Assembly: GCA_029258375.1 (NCBI GenBank)
Contig: JARHZA010000001.1
Span: forward strand, 186,001-250,000
DNA from: Eubacterium sp.
Lineage (GTDB): Bacteria; Bacillota; Clostridia; Oscillospirales; Acutalibacteraceae
Direction: 5' to 3'
Length of the DNA: 64,000 nt
Part shown: one piece after another, positions 62,305 through 64,000 of the stretch
Layout of the letters: the number at the start of each line of letters is the position of its first letter
How positions within the stretch are numbered: position 1 is the first letter of the stretch
Position numbers and translations under genes: made by a program
The notes under the pieces: generated by a model
The model's input: the letters and a program-made list of their open reading frames with translations, nothing else
What the model was told of the DNA's origin: nothing
Databases searched by the model: none

Positions 62305-63510
62305 ATGCTGCTTAGTATCGCTTTAATAATGTTGCTTGGAATGTTTATGGGGCAAATTTGTAAAAAAATACATCTTCCAAGTTTAATGGGAATGCTTATA
62401 ACAGGTATTGTTCTTGGCCCTTATGTGCTTAATTTAATAGATTCGTCTATTTTAAATATTTCTGCAGAATTAAGAAAAATAGCACTTATAATTATTCTTA
62501 CAAGGGCAGGCTTATCGTTAAAAATTGATGATTTAAAAAAAGTTGGCAGACCTGCAATTTTAATGTGTTTTGTTCCTGCTTGTTTTGAAATTTTAGGAAT
62601 GATTTTGTTAGCACCAAAACTTCTTGGAGTGTCGGTTTTAGATGCTGCAATTATGGGCGCAGTTGTTGGTGCAGTTTCTCCTGCAGTTATTGTTCCCAAA
62701 ATGATAAAAATTATGGAAGAAGGGTATGGCACAAATAAAAGTATTCCTCAACTTATACTTGCAGGTGCATCTGTTGATGATGTTTTTGTAATTGTAATGT
62801 TTACTGCATTTACTGGTATGGCAAGTGGCGAGGGCATTTCTGCTAAAACTTTTATAGATATTCCAATTTCAATTGTTTTGGGTGTTTTAGTTGGTCTTGT
62901 TGTTGGTGTTCTTTTAACTTTTCTTTTTAAAAAAATTCATATTCGTGACACTGCTAAAGTTATTATAATTCTTTGTGTTTCATTTATACTTGTTGCAGTT
63001 GCAGACAGTGTTTCAAACTTTGTTCACTTTGAACCTTTGATTTCTATTATGGTTATTGGAATAACACTTCAAAGTAAAAGAAAAGTTGTTGCAAATAGAC
63101 TTTCTTCAAAATTCAACAAACTTTGGGTTGGTGCAGAAGTTATGCTCTTTGTTCTTGTTGGGGCAACAGTAGATATTAAGTATGCCGTTTCTGCTGGGTT
63201 AATGGTTGTTGTTCTCATTTTTGGAGTTCTTTTGTTTAGAATGATTGGTGTTTTTGTTTGCCTTTTAAAAACAAAACTTACAGTTAAAGAAAGATTGTTT
63301 TGTATGATTGCATATTCGCCAAAAGCAACAGTTCAGGCAGCAATTGGTGGAGTTCCACTTGCAATGGGGCTTGGTTGTGGCAATATTGTTTTAACGGTTG
63401 CAGTTGTTGCAATTCTTATTACTGCCCCTCTTGGTGCGTTTTTAATTGATTTAACTTATAAAAAATTCCTTCAAAAGAAAATAAGCGAAAATAAAGAAAT
63501 TCAACAATAA
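62305..63510 (+). CDS. Cation/proton antiporter (CPA family)
   Basis: 401 residues with about 12 membrane segments, Na+/H+ exchanger superfamily (PF00999 type). Landmarks are HLPSLMGMLITGIVLGPYVL, GAVVGAVSPAVIVPKM and ILAGASVDDVFVIVMF; the Asp pair in GASVDD is in the ion-binding region. No C-terminal TrkA-N domain. Control by a fluoride riboswitch suggests it aids fluoride resistance, perhaps by handling protons or fluoride itself. AAGGAG precedes the ATG. Confidence 0.88.
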   Translation: MLLSIALIMLLGMFMGQICKKIHLPSLMGMLITGIVLGPYVLNLIDSSILNISAELRKIALIIILTRAGLSLKIDDLKKVGRPAILMCFVPACFEILGMILLAPKLLGVSVLDAAIMGAVVGAVSPAVIVPKMIKIMEEGYGTNKSIPQLILAGASVDDVFVIVMFTAFTGMASGEGISAKTFIDIPISIVLGVLVGLVVGVLLTFLFKKIHIRDTAKVIIILCVSFILVAVADSVSNFVHFEPLISIMVIGITLQSKRKVVANRLSSKFNKLWVGAEVMLFVLVGATVDIKYAVSAGLMVVVLIFGVLLFRMIGVFVCLLKTKLTVKERLFCMIAYSPKATVQAAIGGVPLAMGLGCGNIVLTVAVVAILITAPLGAFLIDLTYKKFLQKKISENKEIQQ

Positions 63511-63564
63511 TAAGAATAAAATGTGTGGTTTTCCGCAAGTCTTGTTTAAAAATGTAGAAAAGTA

Positions 63565-63594
63565 AAAGGAGCGTATCAAGCGATACACTCCTTT
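63565..63594. terminator. Bidirectional terminator
   Basis: AAAGGAG-C-GTATC pairs with GATAC-A-CTCCTTT with one mismatch around an AAGC loop, T-rich on both outer sides, between convergent genes. Confidence 0.88.
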
Positions 63595-63633
63595 TTTTAT
63601 TTATATTGAAAAATGTTAAATACTAAATAAATC

Positions 63634-64000
63634 TTAATATTTTTTAAGTTGATCCTCGTCAAATGTTTCAAGGAATTCATCGTAACTACCTTTGTGGTCA
63701 ACGATTTTGTCGCCAGAAATCTCAATAATTCTGTCTGCAACAGTTTGAATAAACTGGTGGTCGTGAGAAGTAAAGAGAACAGTTTCTGGGTAACGGATAA
63801 GACCGTTGTTAAGTGCAGTGATAGATTCAAGGTCAAGGTGGTTAGTAGGTTCATCAAGAATAAGAACGTTTGCACCACTAAGCATCATTTTGCAAAGCAT
63901 ACATCTAACACGTTCACCACCAGATAAAACGTTAGACATTTTAAGAGCATCATCGCCACTAAATAACATTCTGCCAAGCCAACTTCTAATATCTGTTTCA
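63634..64000 (-). CDS. ABC-F family ATPase, YbiT-like (5' partial)
   Basis: Only the last ~122 residues are in the window; the frame continues past the right edge. It holds the second ATPase domain: LGRMLFSGDDALKMSNVLSGG, Walker B VLILDEPTNHLD, and H-loop FTSHDHQF. The LGRMLFS...LSGGE wording and short C-terminal tail are closest to YbiT among ABC-F proteins, which act on stalled ribosomes. Without the N-terminal half and linker, subfamily and any antibiotic link stay open. Confidence 0.88.
   Translation of the reverse strand, partial: ETDIRSWLGRMLFSGDDALKMSNVLSGGERVRCMLCKMMLSGANVLILDEPTNHLDLESITALNNGLIRYPETVLFTSHDHQFIQTVADRIIEISGDKIVDHKGSYDEFLETFDEDQLKKY

Noticed and set aside
1-64000. CRISPR array, insertion sequence, prophage, tRNA or rRNA gene
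   Set aside because: I saw no regularly spaced repeats, transposase, integrase or phage structural genes, and no cloverleaf or rRNA sequence on either strand.

Overview
The window looks like a chromosomal segment of a low-GC, spore-forming anaerobe in class Clostridia, probably an Oscillospiraceae/Ruminococcaceae-type gut bacterium. That placement is an inference from gene content: the order jag-mnmE-mnmG-rsmG-noc-soj-parB is the Firmicutes origin-proximal block, spoIIE indicates sporulation, and pyruvate phosphate dikinase, a three-subunit [FeFe] hydrogenase, rubrerythrin and a split transketolase fit a fermentative anaerobe. No 16S gene is present, so the species cannot be named. Because jag normally lies a few genes from dnaA, the replication origin is probably just left of base 1.

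Region 1 (1-13.3 kb, all + strand): the 3' part of khpB/jag, the tRNA and rRNA modification genes mnmE, mnmG and rsmG, and a Noc-type ParB paralogue. Then comes a 1.6 kb, extremely AT-rich gene-free gap holding a 28-bp perfect palindrome and three parS sites, followed by soj-parB-serS from a strong promoter. An MFS transporter, a small hypothetical gene and an LCM-type methyltransferase follow.

Region 2 (13.3-26.5 kb, mostly - strand): pduL and a family-4 uracil-DNA glycosylase with overlapping divergent promoters; a TipAS-type MerR regulator enclosed by two identical 45-bp terminator copies; an oxidative-stress pair (sod, rubrerythrin); a membrane NERD protein; and a run purL - apgM-like phosphotransferase/mutase - lipoprotein - metY. 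A multi-PAS protein without an output domain faces the other way.

Region 3 (26.5-48.7 kb): glmU, ppdK, a phosphodiesterase-like lipoprotein, a purine permease, a DUF1846 protein and a cytoplasmic GH20 hexosaminidase. Then spoIIE, whose promoter keeps the unusual 21-bp spacing and a Spo0A-box-like sequence, a DUF2238-like membrane protein, an acyl-CoA synthetase, a GtrA/HAD/MBL operon and split transketolase. The region ends with an LCP ligase and class B sortase behind a tiny sortase substrate of 82 residues.

Region 4 (48.8-64 kb): a heterodimeric ABC exporter, rsmA, hydCBA (NAD- and ferredoxin-linked hydrogenase), a PHP phosphoesterase, zapA-U32-maf, and a cation/proton antiporter behind what I read as a fluoride (crcB) riboswitch. 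A YbiT-like ABC-F protein runs off the right edge. Most operons end in clear intrinsic terminators, many of them bidirectional. Promoters are mostly -35/17 bp/-10 with frequent TG-extended -10 elements. I see no tRNA or rRNA gene, CRISPR array, prophage or insertion sequence.
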